From NCBI GenBank assembly GCA_963605535.1, contig CAVCXB010000183.1:1-5920 (forward strand): 5,920 nt of DNA. The letters are read 5' to 3'. Numbering within the stretch: the stretch's first letter is position 1; each line of letters starts with the position of its first letter. The translations under genes were made by a program, and so were the position numbers. Below are positions 5,829 through 5,920 of the stretch, one piece after another. This stretch comes from Anthropogastromicrobium chipingensis_A. GTDB taxonomy: Bacteria; Bacillota; Clostridia; Lachnospirales; Lachnospiraceae. The notes under the pieces are model-generated. The model was not told the origin of the DNA. It did no database searches and saw only the letters and a program-made list of their open reading frames with translations.

Positions 5829-5920
5829 TTAACCTTCCTCTGCGGCATTTGCGATATACATGATCGTCAGCATACAGAAAATGAATGCCTGCATAACGCC
5901 TGAGAACCAGTCAAAATAAA
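5829..5920 (-). CDS. atpB: F1Fo ATP synthase subunit a (partial, C-terminal 29 residues)
   Basis: Subunit a is the membrane stator protein that forms the two ion half-channels against the c-ring. Only the end of the gene is in the window; its start lies beyond the right edge. Reading inward from 5918 gives YFDWFSGVMQAFIFCMLTIM followed by YIANAAEEG and TAA (5831-5829). This is the last membrane helix and tail typical of the family, close to the QAFIF...LTIVYL pattern at the end of the E. coli protein, and includes the conserved Gln at position 10 of the fragment. It lies upstream of atpE, as expected for the standard operon order. The fragment is short, but motif and position agree. Confidence 0.93.
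   Translation of the reverse strand, partial: YFDWFSGVMQAFIFCMLTIMYIANAAEEG

Noticed and set aside
5636..5848. Lysine-rich 70-residue minus-strand ORF spanning the atpB end, the spacer and the atpE start
   Set aside because: It overlaps atpB and atpE in another frame, has no Shine-Dalgarno before its ATG, and its repeated KN/IHKN composition is just the translation of the A-rich 15-bp tandem repeat.
1..5920. A new defence, mobile or biosynthetic system in the window
   Set aside because: All substantial coding capacity is accounted for by eight standard ATP synthase genes; no transposase, CRISPR repeat, tRNA, rRNA or foreign-looking gene was seen on either strand.

Overview
The window is a nearly complete F-type ATP synthase (F1Fo) operon. 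Every gene lies on the minus strand, so transcription runs from the right end (5920) to the left end (1). In transcription order the genes are atpB (subunit a, last 29 codons only), atpE (c), atpF (b), atpH (delta), atpA (alpha), atpG (gamma), atpD (beta) and atpC (epsilon, cut by the window edge close to its C-terminus). This is the classical bacterial order: Fo genes first, then F1. No atpI, promoter or end-of-operon terminator is in the window; they would lie beyond the two edges.

The proteins point to a Gram-positive anaerobe of class Clostridia, probably in or near the Lachnospiraceae. The grounds are the style of the c subunit (GPGIGEG, a RQPECKGD loop, AETTGIY, several cysteines), the b subunit N-terminus, and an epsilon subunit that lacks the usual PGHAP loop. 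This placement rests on remembered family resemblance, not on a search.

Layout: 5829-5920 is the atpB 3' end. 5706-5828 is a 123-nt spacer carrying a degenerate 15-bp tandem repeat that is A-rich in the mRNA, followed by a perfect AGGAGG site for atpE. 5427-5705 is atpE. 5305-5426 is a 122-nt spacer with short CGTACA repeats, a long imperfect hairpin and the atpF ribosome-binding region. From atpF to atpC the genes are packed closely: atpF/atpH overlap by ATGA, atpH-atpA are 45 nt apart, atpA-atpG 16 nt apart, atpG-atpD are nearly contiguous, and atpD/atpC overlap by ATGA. No stretch over 300 bases lacks a gene.

Together the products build one rotary machine. The c-ring and subunit a conduct H+ or Na+ across the membrane. 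The b dimer and delta form the stator. The gamma/epsilon shaft turns inside the alpha3beta3 catalytic head. In a fermentative anaerobe the enzyme often runs as an ATP-driven ion pump as well as a synthase. I see no new multi-gene system here. The parts most worth a second look are the two spacers flanking atpE, the paired-glutamate ion site of the c subunit, and the divergent epsilon subunit.
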